Positions 7,553-14,462 of a stretch of 55,510 bases of DNA are shown here, in pieces. The stretch is from a virus. Below the pieces are notes generated by a model. The model was given only the letters and a program-made list of their open reading frames with translations. It did no database searches and was not told where the DNA came from. The stretch is from the IMG/VR virus record IMGVR_UViG_3300049005_000023, positions 1 through 55,510 of that record; one strand, given 5' to 3'. Made by a program: the position numbers and the translations under genes. How positions within the stretch are numbered: the first letter of the stretch is position 1; each line of letters starts with the position of its first letter.

Positions 7553-7569
7553 CTATGAAAAATCTATAG
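7553..7569 (+). promoter_or_regulatory. CTATAG-type dyad inside the nuclease leader (site C)
   Basis: CTATGA (7553-7558), AAAAT, CTATAG (7564-7569), with the same spacing as the other sites. TATAGC at 7565-7570 could be a -10, but no good -35 is found 16-18 bases upstream. It lies in a reading frame that is open from 7440, so binding here would sit either in a leader or inside an extended gene. Followed by a GC-rich hairpin (CGGGGC...GCCCCG). Confidence 0.55.
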
Positions 7570-7625
7570 CCAGTGCTACCGTTGCCCCTCCGGGGCCGGG
7601 ACGCCCCGAAACACCGGGAGAACTC

Positions 7626-8588
7626 TTGACTGACACACGCGTGATGAAGTTCGCCAACTCCGAGCTGCAGACTTTCAAAAGGTGCAAACGGAAGTGGTGG
7701 CTGACGTTCTACCACCGCCTGCGCCCCCGTCGCGAGGGCATCGGTCCGCTGAGCATCGGCAACATGGTGCATGCACCGCTGGAGGCGTACTACGCCACAC
7801 CCGACCGCGACCCCGCCACCTTCCAGTGGAAGCGAGTCCTGGACGCGCACTACCAGGACCGGCTCAACCACCCGGAGTTCCCGCACGACAAGGCCGCAGA
7901 GATGCAGTCCGAGTACGAGCTGGCTCAGCTGATGCTCGCTGGCTACTTCGAGTGGCTGGTGGACGAGGGCGCCGACTCAGACATCGAGATCATCGCGGCC
8001 GAGCGTGAAGTCGAGGTGTACCTGGACACAATTCTGGAAACCAGGGTCCACCTCATCGGGAAGCTCGACACAGAGATCCGGCTGAAGGCCAACGGGCAAC
8101 GAGCCTTCGAGGACCACAAGACGGTCGCAGCGCTCGGCATTCTGCCCAAGCAGATCGAGATCAACGAGCAGTTCCGGTTCTACGGCCTTCTGCAGCGGAT
8201 GGAGGCCCTGCAGCGCGGCACTGGTGAAACGCAGTTCGCGCACGGCGGGGTCTTGAACATGCTGCGGAAGGTGAAGCGGACTGCCGGCAGCAAACCGCCG
8301 TATTACGGCCGGGCCGGGGTGGAGCACAACGACACGGTCTACACGACATTCTTCACCCGGGTCTGGGGTGAGGTGTACGACCTGCTGACCCTGCGAGCCA
8401 GGCTGGACGCGGGCGGAGACCCCCAGCAGGTCGCCTATCCAACGCCGGGGATGGATTGCGATTGGAGTTGTCCCTTCCGGGTGATCTGCCCGCGCTTCGA
8501 TGACGGCTCCGACGTCGGGGCGATCATCGAGGGCGAGTTCGAGAAACACGATCCTTACAAACGGTATGTAGAAGTGGAGAAGGGCTGA
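7626..8588 (+). CDS. Cas4/RecB-like PD-(D/E)XK nuclease with Fe-S cysteines
   Basis: A 320-aa nuclease. The PD-(D/E)XK core is seen as GKLD followed by FEDHKT (Glu-x-Lys). One N-terminal Cys (FKRCKRKWW) and three C-terminal ones (CDWSCPFRVIC) match the split 4Fe-4S cluster of Cas4 and AddB nucleases. Likely a 5'-3' or end-resecting exonuclease that feeds ssDNA to the Sak4/DUF669 pair. TTG 7626 is preferred because GGGAGA lies 5 bases upstream; ATG 7644 is a second option. The frame is open back to a GTG at 7440 that overlaps the helicase stop and would add 62 residues with CxCP and CC motifs; see findings. Confidence 0.85.
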   Translation: MTDTRVMKFANSELQTFKRCKRKWWLTFYHRLRPRREGIGPLSIGNMVHAPLEAYYATPDRDPATFQWKRVLDAHYQDRLNHPEFPHDKAAEMQSEYELAQLMLAGYFEWLVDEGADSDIEIIAAEREVEVYLDTILETRVHLIGKLDTEIRLKANGQRAFEDHKTVAALGILPKQIEINEQFRFYGLLQRMEALQRGTGETQFAHGGVLNMLRKVKRTAGSKPPYYGRAGVEHNDTVYTTFFTRVWGEVYDLLTLRARLDAGGDPQQVAYPTPGMDCDWSCPFRVICPRFDDGSDVGAIIEGEFEKHDPYKRYVEVEKG

Positions 8589-8884
8589 TGGCCCGGTACG
8601 AGAGAACCAAAATCGTGTTCGAGCTCCGCGCTGAAGCAGCCATGCTGATTACCGCCGTGAAGACGTCCCGGGTGATGACCAAGGACGCCGACATGCTGGA
8701 GCGGGACAAACAGGCTGTCACCGCGTTCGAGGAGATCCGCGCTGCGCGTGAGGAGCAGCTTCGCCACCTGCTGAGCTGGCTACAGGATCTGGCCACGAAC
8801 CCATTGCACTCCATGACCGAGACGTCCAGCTTGGCCGAAGAAACGGCTAGTCGCCTGAAGAAGATTCTGGACGGAGAGGCATGA
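8588..8884 (+). CDS. Small helical hypothetical protein (98 aa)
   Basis: Begins at an ATG sharing a base with the nuclease stop and ends in a four-base ATGA overlap with the Sak4-like gene. The sequence is almost wholly helical and charged, with no Cys, membrane or nucleotide-binding motif. Its place between a Cas4-like nuclease and an annealing ATPase suggests an accessory to recombination, but nothing in the sequence proves it. Confidence 0.7.
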   Translation: MARYERTKIVFELRAEAAMLITAVKTSRVMTKDADMLERDKQAVTAFEEIRAAREEQLRHLLSWLQDLATNPLHSMTETSSLAEETASRLKKILDGEA

Positions 8885-9681
8885 CCCAGCAGAGCACCCT
8901 CACCGCGCTGATCCACGGCGAGTCCGGCGTCGGCAAGTCCGATCTGGCCGACACGATCCCCGGCCCCCGTCTTGTCCTGGACGCTGAGGCCGGATCGGAG
9001 TACACCCCCTCGTGGCCGAAGCAGATCTGGAATCCGGCCTTCCCACCGCCCGGTACGCCCGGCTGCGACCCCGCGCTACAGGAGTGCGCGGAGACGGTTC
9101 GGGTAGTCGTGCAGGACTGGAAAACTTGGGAGCAGGTGCACTACTGGATTGCCTCTGGGCAGCACCCGTTCCAGTCCATCATCCTGGACAGCCTGACTGA
9201 GATCCAGAAACGCTGCCGCGACGCCATCCGCGGCACTGAGCAGATGCAAACCCAGCACTGGGGTGAGCTCCTCATTCAGATGGAGACCGCCGTACGCCAG
9301 CTCAGGGACCTGGCCAAGTCACCGTACAACCGGCTGATGAACGTCGTCATTCTGGCGCTGACCAACCAGAAAGAACGCGGGAGACCCTTGGCACAAGGCT
9401 CTCTCGCAGACTCCCTGCCCGGCTTCGTGGACGTCGTAGGCTACATGTCCTCGCAGTCGTCGGCCGACGGGCAGCTGCAGCGCTGGCTGGAAGTCCAGCC
9501 GCACAGCATCTTCGTGGCCAAAGACCGCACCAAGGTGATCACGCATTACCTGTCGTTTCCCGGCGCTCCGGGCTACGTATTGGTCCGCGACCACCTCAAT
9601 CCGCAGCCGAACAGCTGGACGCTCACAGAAGCCGTCCAGGCCCTTGAAACCCGCTACAACTCAGGAGGAAACCCGACGTGA
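8881..9681 (+). CDS. Sak4-like single-strand annealing ATPase (RecA fold)
   Basis: A 266-aa ATPase with the Walker A GESGVGKS (residues 13-20) very near the N-terminus and a Walker B-like SIILDSLTEI. It has the length and order of the phage AAA family used for Sak4 recombinases, which anneal ssDNA with help from a phage SSB. The gene next door encodes a DUF669-like protein, the usual Sak4 partner, and upstream lies a Cas4-like exonuclease: together a complete exonuclease-annealase-SSB set. ATGA overlap at the start, GTGA overlap at the end. Confidence 0.85.
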   Translation: MTQQSTLTALIHGESGVGKSDLADTIPGPRLVLDAEAGSEYTPSWPKQIWNPAFPPPGTPGCDPALQECAETVRVVVQDWKTWEQVHYWIASGQHPFQSIILDSLTEIQKRCRDAIRGTEQMQTQHWGELLIQMETAVRQLRDLAKSPYNRLMNVVILALTNQKERGRPLAQGSLADSLPGFVDVVGYMSSQSSADGQLQRWLEVQPHSIFVAKDRTKVITHYLSFPGAPGYVLVRDHLNPQPNSWTLTEAVQALETRYNSGGNPT

Positions 9682-10661
9682 GCACCGTACTGTGGAACGA
9701 CGCCCTGCAAGGAGTCACCCCGACCACTGGCGGGCAGCCGCTGCCGCCGGCCACATACCGGTTCCGGCCAATCGCGGGCGAAGGCAAAGACAACAGCGGC
9801 GGTGCGCCGATGCTGTCGCTGCAGCTTGAGGTCATCTCCGGGCCGATGGCCGGCCGGAAGCACTACCACTACGAGAACCTGCCGAAGGGCAACAGCGACG
9901 CCGACAAGCAGCGGATGGGGTACTTCCTCGGCCTCTGCCAGGCTTTCGGGATCACCGGAGAAATGCTCGGCCAATGGTTCCAGGGACAGCCGGTAAGCAA
10001 GGAAACTCTGGAATACCTGGCCAAGTACATCGTGCAGTCCGGCCGGGTCGTGAAGGCGACACTGCGCCCGCGCCGCAACGATGAGGCCCGCGTCGACGCG
10101 AGCGGCTGGGTGCCGGACGACGGCATCGAGCCGGAACCACCAAAGCAGGCCGCCGTTGCGGCGCCAATGCCGGGCGCGCCGGAGAGCTTCGGCCCGCCGC
10201 AGACTCCAAACAGCTTCGCCGGTGGGCCGCAGGCTCCCAGTGGGCTGCCGCTCGGCGGCTTCCCGGGTTCTGTGCAACAGGGCGGTGCGCCGTCTGCCGC
10301 GCCGGACTGGGCAACTCAGCAGCAGGTGCAGGGGCAGGCTCCGCAGCAGATCACCGGACCGGGTCAGGCCGCTCCCGCTGCACAACCGCAGGCCGCCGGG
10401 ATGAGCCAATTCCAGCAGCTGGCCGCGGCGCAGTTCCCTCAGTCTGGCCAAGCGTCCGCTCCGCAGCAGGACGCCTTCCCAGGGCAGCAGTTCCCGGGGC
10501 AGGTCAACCCGGCGAACTTCCCAGCGACGGCGCAGCCAAACCCGGGGCAGCAGATGCCCGGAATGCCACAGGCCGCCCCACAGCAGAACTCCGCGCCGAC
10601 CGGCCAGCCGCAGGGCGGGTTCCCGCTGATCGGCGGTCAGCCTCCGCAGGCGAACATCTGA
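9678..10661 (+). CDS. DUF669-like ssDNA-binding protein with long disordered tail
   Basis: 327 aa from GTG 9678, with CAGGAGG upstream. Residues 1-150 look like the DUF669 core (YRFRPIAGEGKD... LEVISGPMAGRKHYHYENL... LGLCQAFGITGE), often the SSB partner of Sak4-type annealases. Residues 155-327 are low-complexity Gln/Pro/Gly/Ala, very like the intrinsically disordered linkers of SSB proteins, though the tip ends in NI rather than an acidic DDDIPF-type tail. It is the last gene of the rightward arm; the convergent terminator follows. Confidence 0.8.
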   Translation: MSTVLWNDALQGVTPTTGGQPLPPATYRFRPIAGEGKDNSGGAPMLSLQLEVISGPMAGRKHYHYENLPKGNSDADKQRMGYFLGLCQAFGITGEMLGQWFQGQPVSKETLEYLAKYIVQSGRVVKATLRPRRNDEARVDASGWVPDDGIEPEPPKQAAVAAPMPGAPESFGPPQTPNSFAGGPQAPSGLPLGGFPGSVQQGGAPSAAPDWATQQQVQGQAPQQITGPGQAAPAAQPQAAGMSQFQQLAAAQFPQSGQASAPQQDAFPGQQFPGQVNPANFPATAQPNPGQQMPGMPQAAPQQNSAPTGQPQGGFPLIGGQPPQANI

Positions 10662-10703
10662 CGTACGCTGACCGAGCAAACTCAGTAGAGGGCGAAGACG
10701 TGG

Positions 10704-10738
10704 CCCCGGCATCCTTCCGGACGGTTGGAGAGCCGGGG
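10704..10738. terminator. Convergent transcription terminator
   Basis: CCCCGGC (10704-10710) and GCCGGGG (10732-10738) enclose a 21-base loop that can pair further (TCC...GGA, CCG...CGG). It lies in the 86-base gap between the last rightward gene (stop 10661) and the last leftward gene (stop 10748), where a bidirectional terminator is expected. There is no long T-run on either side. Confidence 0.65.
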
Positions 10739-10747
10739 TCGCGCACG

Positions 10748-11077
10748 TTAGGGCATTACGGTGTACGTCCCGCAGTCGACGGCGTCCGTCTCTGGGCTGT
10801 CTACTACCTTCACAAACACCCTGTACTTCGTCTTTGTGTTGTTCACCAGTGCCGCGGTAACGAGCTTCTTGACCTGGTATACAGAATCGGTGACCGCTCC
10901 GCTCTCCGCGTGCGGAGCCTCCCACGGGTACGTGGCCTGGTCGTCGTTCTTCTGGCTGTCCAGCACGTGAGCGACCCAGTATACGCACTCGGAGATATCC
11001 GCACCGGTCAGCTCGATGATGGTCGCAGTGACGAACTCAACATCCCCACGCTTCAGCGTTCGCGGCGTGACTACCAC
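10748..11077 (-). CDS. Small virion-associated or hypothetical protein (109 aa)
   Basis: Last gene of the leftward late operon, starting at a GTG that overlaps the stop of the repeat protein by seven bases. The 109-residue chain is rich in alternating beta-type segments (VEFVTATIIELTGADIS, KYRVFVKVVDSPET) and ends DCGTYTV, which resembles an immunoglobulin or similar beta-sandwich. Such small proteins at the end of tail-fibre operons may be fibre accessory or decoration proteins; this is inference from position. Confidence 0.65.
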   Translation of the reverse strand: MVVTPRTLKRGDVEFVTATIIELTGADISECVYWVAHVLDSQKNDDQATYPWEAPHAESGAVTDSVYQVKKLVTAALVNNTKTKYRVFVKVVDSPETDAVDCGTYTVMP

Positions 11078-12624
11078 TTCACAGCTCCCTTCCAGCGGCC
11101 GGGCTGCAGGGAGCCGGCGAAACGTCCTGTAGCAATCGTCCCACTGAATCGTCTCGCTTCGATCTCGCCGACCAGCGTCAGATCCCGGTCGGCTAACACG
11201 GGGCCGAGGTGGAGCACGATGAAGTCTGTCAGCCCTGCATCATCGCTGAGCACGTGGTTCGCGGCCAGTACAACTTGCGCACCGTCGGACAGCCCCACGT
11301 CATCGCTGTAACTTGCTCCGATCGCGAGGTTGTCCTGGTCACCGAGACCCGTGGTGTCAAGGAAGTTCAGCGCGATGATCTTGGTCAGCGTGACGGTGTC
11401 GGTCAGACTCTCGTTGTCGGCCGCAGTGACGGAGAGTTGGCGGAACAGGTCGATCTGAACGGCGTCCGTCAGGCCGAGACTGTCGCCCAGGCTTTTGCCT
11501 GTGTCAAGCGCGGTGACATCGACTAACTGCTCGGTGTCGGTCGGCGCCAGTACGCCAGAGACAACCAGCTGCACTTGCGCCGAGTCCGTCAGCCCAATCG
11601 GGTCGGTTGCACCCTTTCCGACGTCCGTCGCGGTCGAATCCGACAGCGCCACAACGTCGGACGGCAGCACCTGCCGATCGAATATGATTGTCGCGGTGTC
11701 GGACAGCCCTTCTGCGTCTGCCGGGACCTGCGCCCGGGCTACCGTCACCGTCGCGCTATCGGTGAGTCCTTCGGAGTCAGAGAGCACCGGTGAAACCGAC
11801 AGCGCTACCGCGTCCGTCAGCCCCTCGGCGTCAGCCATGCTCTTGCCAACGTCCAGCACAGCGCTGTCGGCCAACCCTTCCGGATCGACCGGGTTCTTTC
11901 CGGTACTGAGCGCAGCGCTGTCCGTTAGGCCTTCAGCGTCGGATGGCGCCTGCGTTAGGTTGCTGCCCCCAGCACCTGCGGCTTTCAGCCCGTACAGCCC
12001 GGCGACCTTGACGGTACTAACTGCCCCGGATGTAGCTCCCGTCGCTGACTGCGCTCCTGTACTGCTGGCGATTTCGTGTGCCGCGTGCAGAACTGTGGTT
12101 CCGCCGTCGTCTTTGGTGTAGCCAGTCGGCTGCACTGTCGCGGTCGCGTCGTTGAACGTCTGGCACGCCCAGCCCAACCCCGCCAAGGTGGCCGTGGTGA
12201 CCGCTGTATCCGCAATCGAGGTGGTGTTTGCGCCATTCGTGGACGTGCTGACGGTCCCATCCAGCGGGTCCGCGCCGGTCATGTCGACCCCGACCCATCC
12301 CTGCGCCAGCAGCATGGCCCAGTACGACGAGGCGGTGGTGACGGTGTAGCTACCAGACGTAATGGCCGCCCCCCAGGCCATCTTCAACCACAACGTGCCG
12401 CCCGACGGGACGGCTACCGAGACAGACAGAAACTCATGGCCGACAAAGCCTGTCGGCCACGTTAGAGACGGCGTAGCCTGTCCCGCGGATGCCCAGCAGC
12501 CCCAGATCAGGACGACGCAGTCAGTGGAAAGCGAGCTCGGCACGAAGGCGGTTGATTTGCTGGCTTGCTGCGTCCCACCCTCGTCGACCCCCGAGCGCGT
12601 GAACCCCCTGAAGGTGACGCCCAT
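11071..12624 (-). CDS. Tail-tip/fibre protein with 13 tandem ~19-aa repeats
   Basis: A 517-aa protein in three parts. Residues 1-220 look like a lectin- or jelly-roll-type beta domain, ending in a Gly/Ala-rich linker. Residues 229-478 are 13 consecutive repeats of 18-22 residues with the core D-x-x-G-L-[TS]-D-x-A-x-[LV]. The last ~39 residues contain R-F/W-x-G units (ARRFSGTI, GRFAGSL, GRWKGAV). Repeats with regular Leu and Asp positions could form a beta-solenoid or an elongated stalk. Its place at the end of the late operon, after other minor tail genes, suggests a receptor-binding or fibre protein. Copy number is a likely source of variation. ATG 12624 lies two bases beyond the previous stop. 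Confidence 0.75.
   Translation of the reverse strand: MGVTFRGFTRSGVDEGGTQQASKSTAFVPSSLSTDCVVLIWGCWASAGQATPSLTWPTGFVGHEFLSVSVAVPSGGTLWLKMAWGAAITSGSYTVTTASSYWAMLLAQGWVGVDMTGADPLDGTVSTSTNGANTTSIADTAVTTATLAGLGWACQTFNDATATVQPTGYTKDDGGTTVLHAAHEIASSTGAQSATGATSGAVSTVKVAGLYGLKAAGAGGSNLTQAPSDAEGLTDSAALSTGKNPVDPEGLADSAVLDVGKSMADAEGLTDAVALSVSPVLSDSEGLTDSATVTVARAQVPADAEGLSDTATIIFDRQVLPSDVVALSDSTATDVGKGATDPIGLTDSAQVQLVVSGVLAPTDTEQLVDVTALDTGKSLGDSLGLTDAVQIDLFRQLSVTAADNESLTDTVTLTKIIALNFLDTTGLGDQDNLAIGASYSDDVGLSDGAQVVLAANHVLSDDAGLTDFIVLHLGPVLADRDLTLVGEIEARRFSGTIATGRFAGSLQPGRWKGAVKW
11191..11940 (-). repeat. Coding tandem repeat, 13 diverged units of 54-66 bp
   Basis: DNA encoding the 13 repeats of the tail protein at 11071. 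Units are in frame (multiples of 3) and diverged at the nucleotide level, so this is an old protein repeat rather than a recent slippage array. The most conserved codons encode GLTD and GL-S-D. Confidence 0.8.
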
Positions 12625-12625
12625 G

Positions 12626-12910
12626 TCACATCTTCAGCAGAAGGAACGTCCACCGGTAGCTGTGATCCGCAGAATCGCTGTTGGCCACGTTACCTACGAA
12701 GCTGTTCGCCACCCCGTCAGTAACGTTGATCATCGCAGCACTGATGGAAAGATGCACAGAGTCTCCGGAGTAGTAGCCCCAGCTCAAAATCTGGTAGCCA
12801 TCGGGGGCTGTGTACTCGTAGATGGTGCTGTCGTCATGCGCGCTTGCGGGTACGTTGATCCACCCCGTGTTGGCGTACTCCACCTCAAACATAACGGGGA
12901 TGTGCGGCAC
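12626..12910 (-). CDS. Small tail-associated hypothetical protein (94 aa)
   Basis: Frame is open well upstream, but the region beyond 12912 is inside the preceding gene; GTG 12910, one base after that gene's stop, is taken as start (ATG 12892 is the alternative and lacks a ribosome site). The product reads as beta strands (MFEVEYANTGWINVPAS, TAPDGYQILSWGYYSG, YRWTFLLLKM) with no membrane segment. By position it belongs to the tail fibre or tip cluster, perhaps as a chaperone or fibre head domain. Confidence 0.6.
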   Translation of the reverse strand: MPHIPVMFEVEYANTGWINVPASAHDDSTIYEYTAPDGYQILSWGYYSGDSVHLSISAAMINVTDGVANSFVGNVANSDSADHSYRWTFLLLKM

Positions 12911-12911
12911 C

Positions 12912-13496
12912 TCAGGCCCCCAGGAACTTGTGCGACCAGGTGATAGCCAGGGAGTCCAGAGCGCCCTTGTTCTGTGCGCTGAACACGACCCGGGCAGCAG
13001 TGTTGGCCGCCGTGCTCGTAGCGTTCGTGGCCTGATCATTGACGAGCGCGGCCTCGGTGATCGCGGAGTTCGTCGCCGTACCCGCGGGCCATGTGGTCTT
13101 GTAGATCGCGTTCCAACCGGTGTCCGTGCCAGCTACCGCGGAAGCCTGCGGATACGTCGAATCGAAGGCGACGTTCGACCCGGACAGGTAGGTGACCAGC
13201 GCGCCGCCAGCGCCAGACTTGGCCGCGGCCGTCGTACCGGTGCCGAGCTTCATGCCGTTCATCGCCGTCGGAGCAGAAGCGTTGGTCGGCGAAATGCCGA
13301 CAATGGCCTTCTGCGCATAGTACTGATCACCAGCGGTAGTGATCAGGTTGGCGAACGGCTCACAGCTCTTCAGCTTCCCGTCCGGGCCGCGGAGCTCGAC
13401 CACGCCGTACCCGACGAGTCCGGCGCCATCCTTGAGCCCCTGCGCGCGCTTCCATGCCATCTCGAAAGCGTCGGCGAGTCTGCTGTCGTCGTGCAT
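12912..13496 (-). CDS. Putative minor tail/fibre protein (194 aa)
   Basis: ATG 13496 is preceded by GGAGGAAACC. The protein has a helical N-terminus, then a Gly/Thr/Ala-rich beta part (ITTAGDQYYAQKAIVG, KLGTGTTAAAKSGAGGALVTYLSGSN, AAVNDQATNATST) of the kind found in phage tail-fibre knobs that display small hydrophobic loops. Together with 12626 and 11071 it makes a three-gene fibre cluster separated from the other tail genes by the lysis genes and the moron-like island. Confidence 0.65.
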   Translation of the reverse strand: MHDDSRLADAFEMAWKRAQGLKDGAGLVGYGVVELRGPDGKLKSCEPFANLITTAGDQYYAQKAIVGISPTNASAPTAMNGMKLGTGTTAAAKSGAGGALVTYLSGSNVAFDSTYPQASAVAGTDTGWNAIYKTTWPAGTATNSAITEAALVNDQATNATSTAANTAARVVFSAQNKGALDSLAITWSHKFLGA

Positions 13497-13567
13497 GGTT
13501 TCCTCCGCCGCTCGGGAAGTAGAAGTCTGGGCTCATCGTATCTGCCGGACGGCTTCGGTTGGTGGGG

Positions 13568-13596
13568 TTGCGCTGTAACTATAGAAAAGCTATAGT
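13568..13596 (+). promoter_or_regulatory. Promoter with near-ideal CTATAG dyad (site D)
   Basis: CTATAG (13579-13584), AAAAG, CTATAG (13590-13595), extended to a perfect ACTATAG...CTATAGT inverted repeat. TTGCGC (13568-13573) and TATAGT (13591-13596) with a 17-bp spacer give a plus-strand promoter for the gene at 13627, opposite to all surrounding late genes. Confidence 0.75.
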
Positions 13597-13626
13597 CATT
13601 GCATCACCACATATCAGGAGGACGAG

Positions 13627-13896
13627 ATGTCGAAGACGCTGGAAACCTACGTTGACGTGGCCCGTCGGCTCTTGCCTGGGGACATCGTACTGATCAAGCG
13701 CGAGAACGGTGACAACTACAACGGCAAGGTCGATTCGGTGCGAGACAGCGGTGGGGGTCGCGTGGTCGTGGTCATGGCTCCGGGTACATCGTGCTGGCTC
13801 TCGGAAGAGCCCGGGCCGTTCGACCTGCATCCCGACACTTTCGTCGAACTGCCCATCTACCCGACCACTCGGGTGTTCCCCGCGAACGAAGAATGA
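13627..13896 (+). CDS. Moron-like accessory protein (89 aa)
   Basis: Plus-strand gene inside the leftward late region, with its own promoter (site D) and a TCAGGAGG ribosome site. The 89-aa product reads like a small SH3/KOW-type beta barrel: PGDIVLIKRENGDNYNGKVDSVRDSGGGRVVVVMAPGTSCWLS. No enzyme motif is seen. Independent promoter, opposite orientation and a downstream terminator are typical of morons, genes often expressed outside the lytic programme. Its stop overlaps the next ATG (ATGA). Confidence 0.7.
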   Translation: MSKTLETYVDVARRLLPGDIVLIKRENGDNYNGKVDSVRDSGGGRVVVVMAPGTSCWLSEEPGPFDLHPDTFVELPIYPTTRVFPANEE

Positions 13897-14002
13897 CCTT
13901 CCACTACGCGCTGCACCTTGGAGTGTGGTTCTTCATCGGCGCGTTGTTGGGCGGATCCCACATTTGGAACGCAGCAGTCGTCTTGCTGGCTCGACGCCCT
14001 AA
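13893..14002 (+). CDS. Small membrane protein, 3' end unresolved
   Basis: ATG 13893 overlaps the preceding stop (ATGA), a strong coupling signal. The first ~37 codons encode a plausible one-helix membrane protein (HLGVWFFIGALLGGSHIW then a basic LLARR). However, this frame has no stop before the terminator and stays open to 14879, antisense to holin and lysin. A TAA at 14000-14002 lies out of frame by one or two bases, exactly where such a protein would be expected to end. Either a small indel (assembly error or mutation) removed the stop, or the protein is longer. The end coordinate given is that out-of-frame TAA. Confidence 0.4.
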
Positions 14003-14008
14003 CGCACA

Positions 14009-14037
14009 GCAGCCCCGGACCTGTCGGCCGGGGCTGC
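14009..14037. terminator. Hairpin between moron-like island and holin gene
   Basis: GCAGCCCCGG (14009-14018) pairs perfectly with CCGGGGCTGC (14028-14037) around a 9-base loop. It lies between convergent genes (membrane protein on plus, holin ending at 14055 on minus), so it can end transcription in both directions. Confidence 0.75.
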
Positions 14038-14054
14038 GTGTTGCTCAGGAGTCC

Positions 14055-14462
14055 TCAGGCTACCAGACTCAGGTTGCCTTTCGTCAATACCGGACTGTCC
14101 TCCGTGCTCTTGAAGGACGGCACAACCAATGGACTGGTGCGGTCCCGGACGAACACACCGCCGAGGATGGCCACCAGGCCAAGCAAAGCAGCGGTCTGGT
14201 CGACGGTCAGCTCGAGCCGATATGCCGCAAAAAGCGCGATGAGAGCCTTCGCCGCTGCGGTGAGCGCAGCCAGCAAAGTATCCCGGACCGACCAGGACTC
14301 CCACACCCCGAGTACGGCGAACAGCACCGCCATGATTGCGCCTACTCGCTCGTCGGTCAGGTGCAGCTGTGCGGTGACCTGGTGCAGCGTCAGCACGAAG
14401 GCGAACACGGCCTGGATCACGCCGAGCCAGAAGGCCGGCTGCCTACCGAAAATGGTTTTCAC
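14055..14462 (-). CDS. Holin
   Basis: A 135-aa membrane protein directly after the endolysin gene, GTG start overlapping its stop. Three hydrophobic helices are visible at about residues 11-29 (FWLGVIQAVFAFVLTLHQV), 41-55 (VGAIMAVLFAVLGVW) and 85-105 (LTVDQTAALLGLVAILGGVFV), with an amphipathic helix between. Size, number of helices and position are those of actinophage holins that release the endolysin. Two other membrane genes (16296, 16652) are nearby and could be co-holins or antiholins. Confidence 0.85.
   Translation of the reverse strand: MKTIFGRQPAFWLGVIQAVFAFVLTLHQVTAQLHLTDERVGAIMAVLFAVLGVWESWSVRDTLLAALTAAAKALIALFAAYRLELTVDQTAALLGLVAILGGVFVRDRTSPLVVPSFKSTEDSPVLTKGNLSLVA

Noticed and set aside
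9654-10988. 444-codon minus-strand open frame over the DUF669-like gene
   Set aside because: Low-complexity Arg/Leu/Gly sequence opposite the repetitive Pro/Gln tail; crosses the convergent terminator.
11191-11940. CRISPR array or recent tandem duplication
   Set aside because: The periodicity is at protein level with diverged DNA and variable unit length (54-66 bp); no identical repeats with unique spacers.
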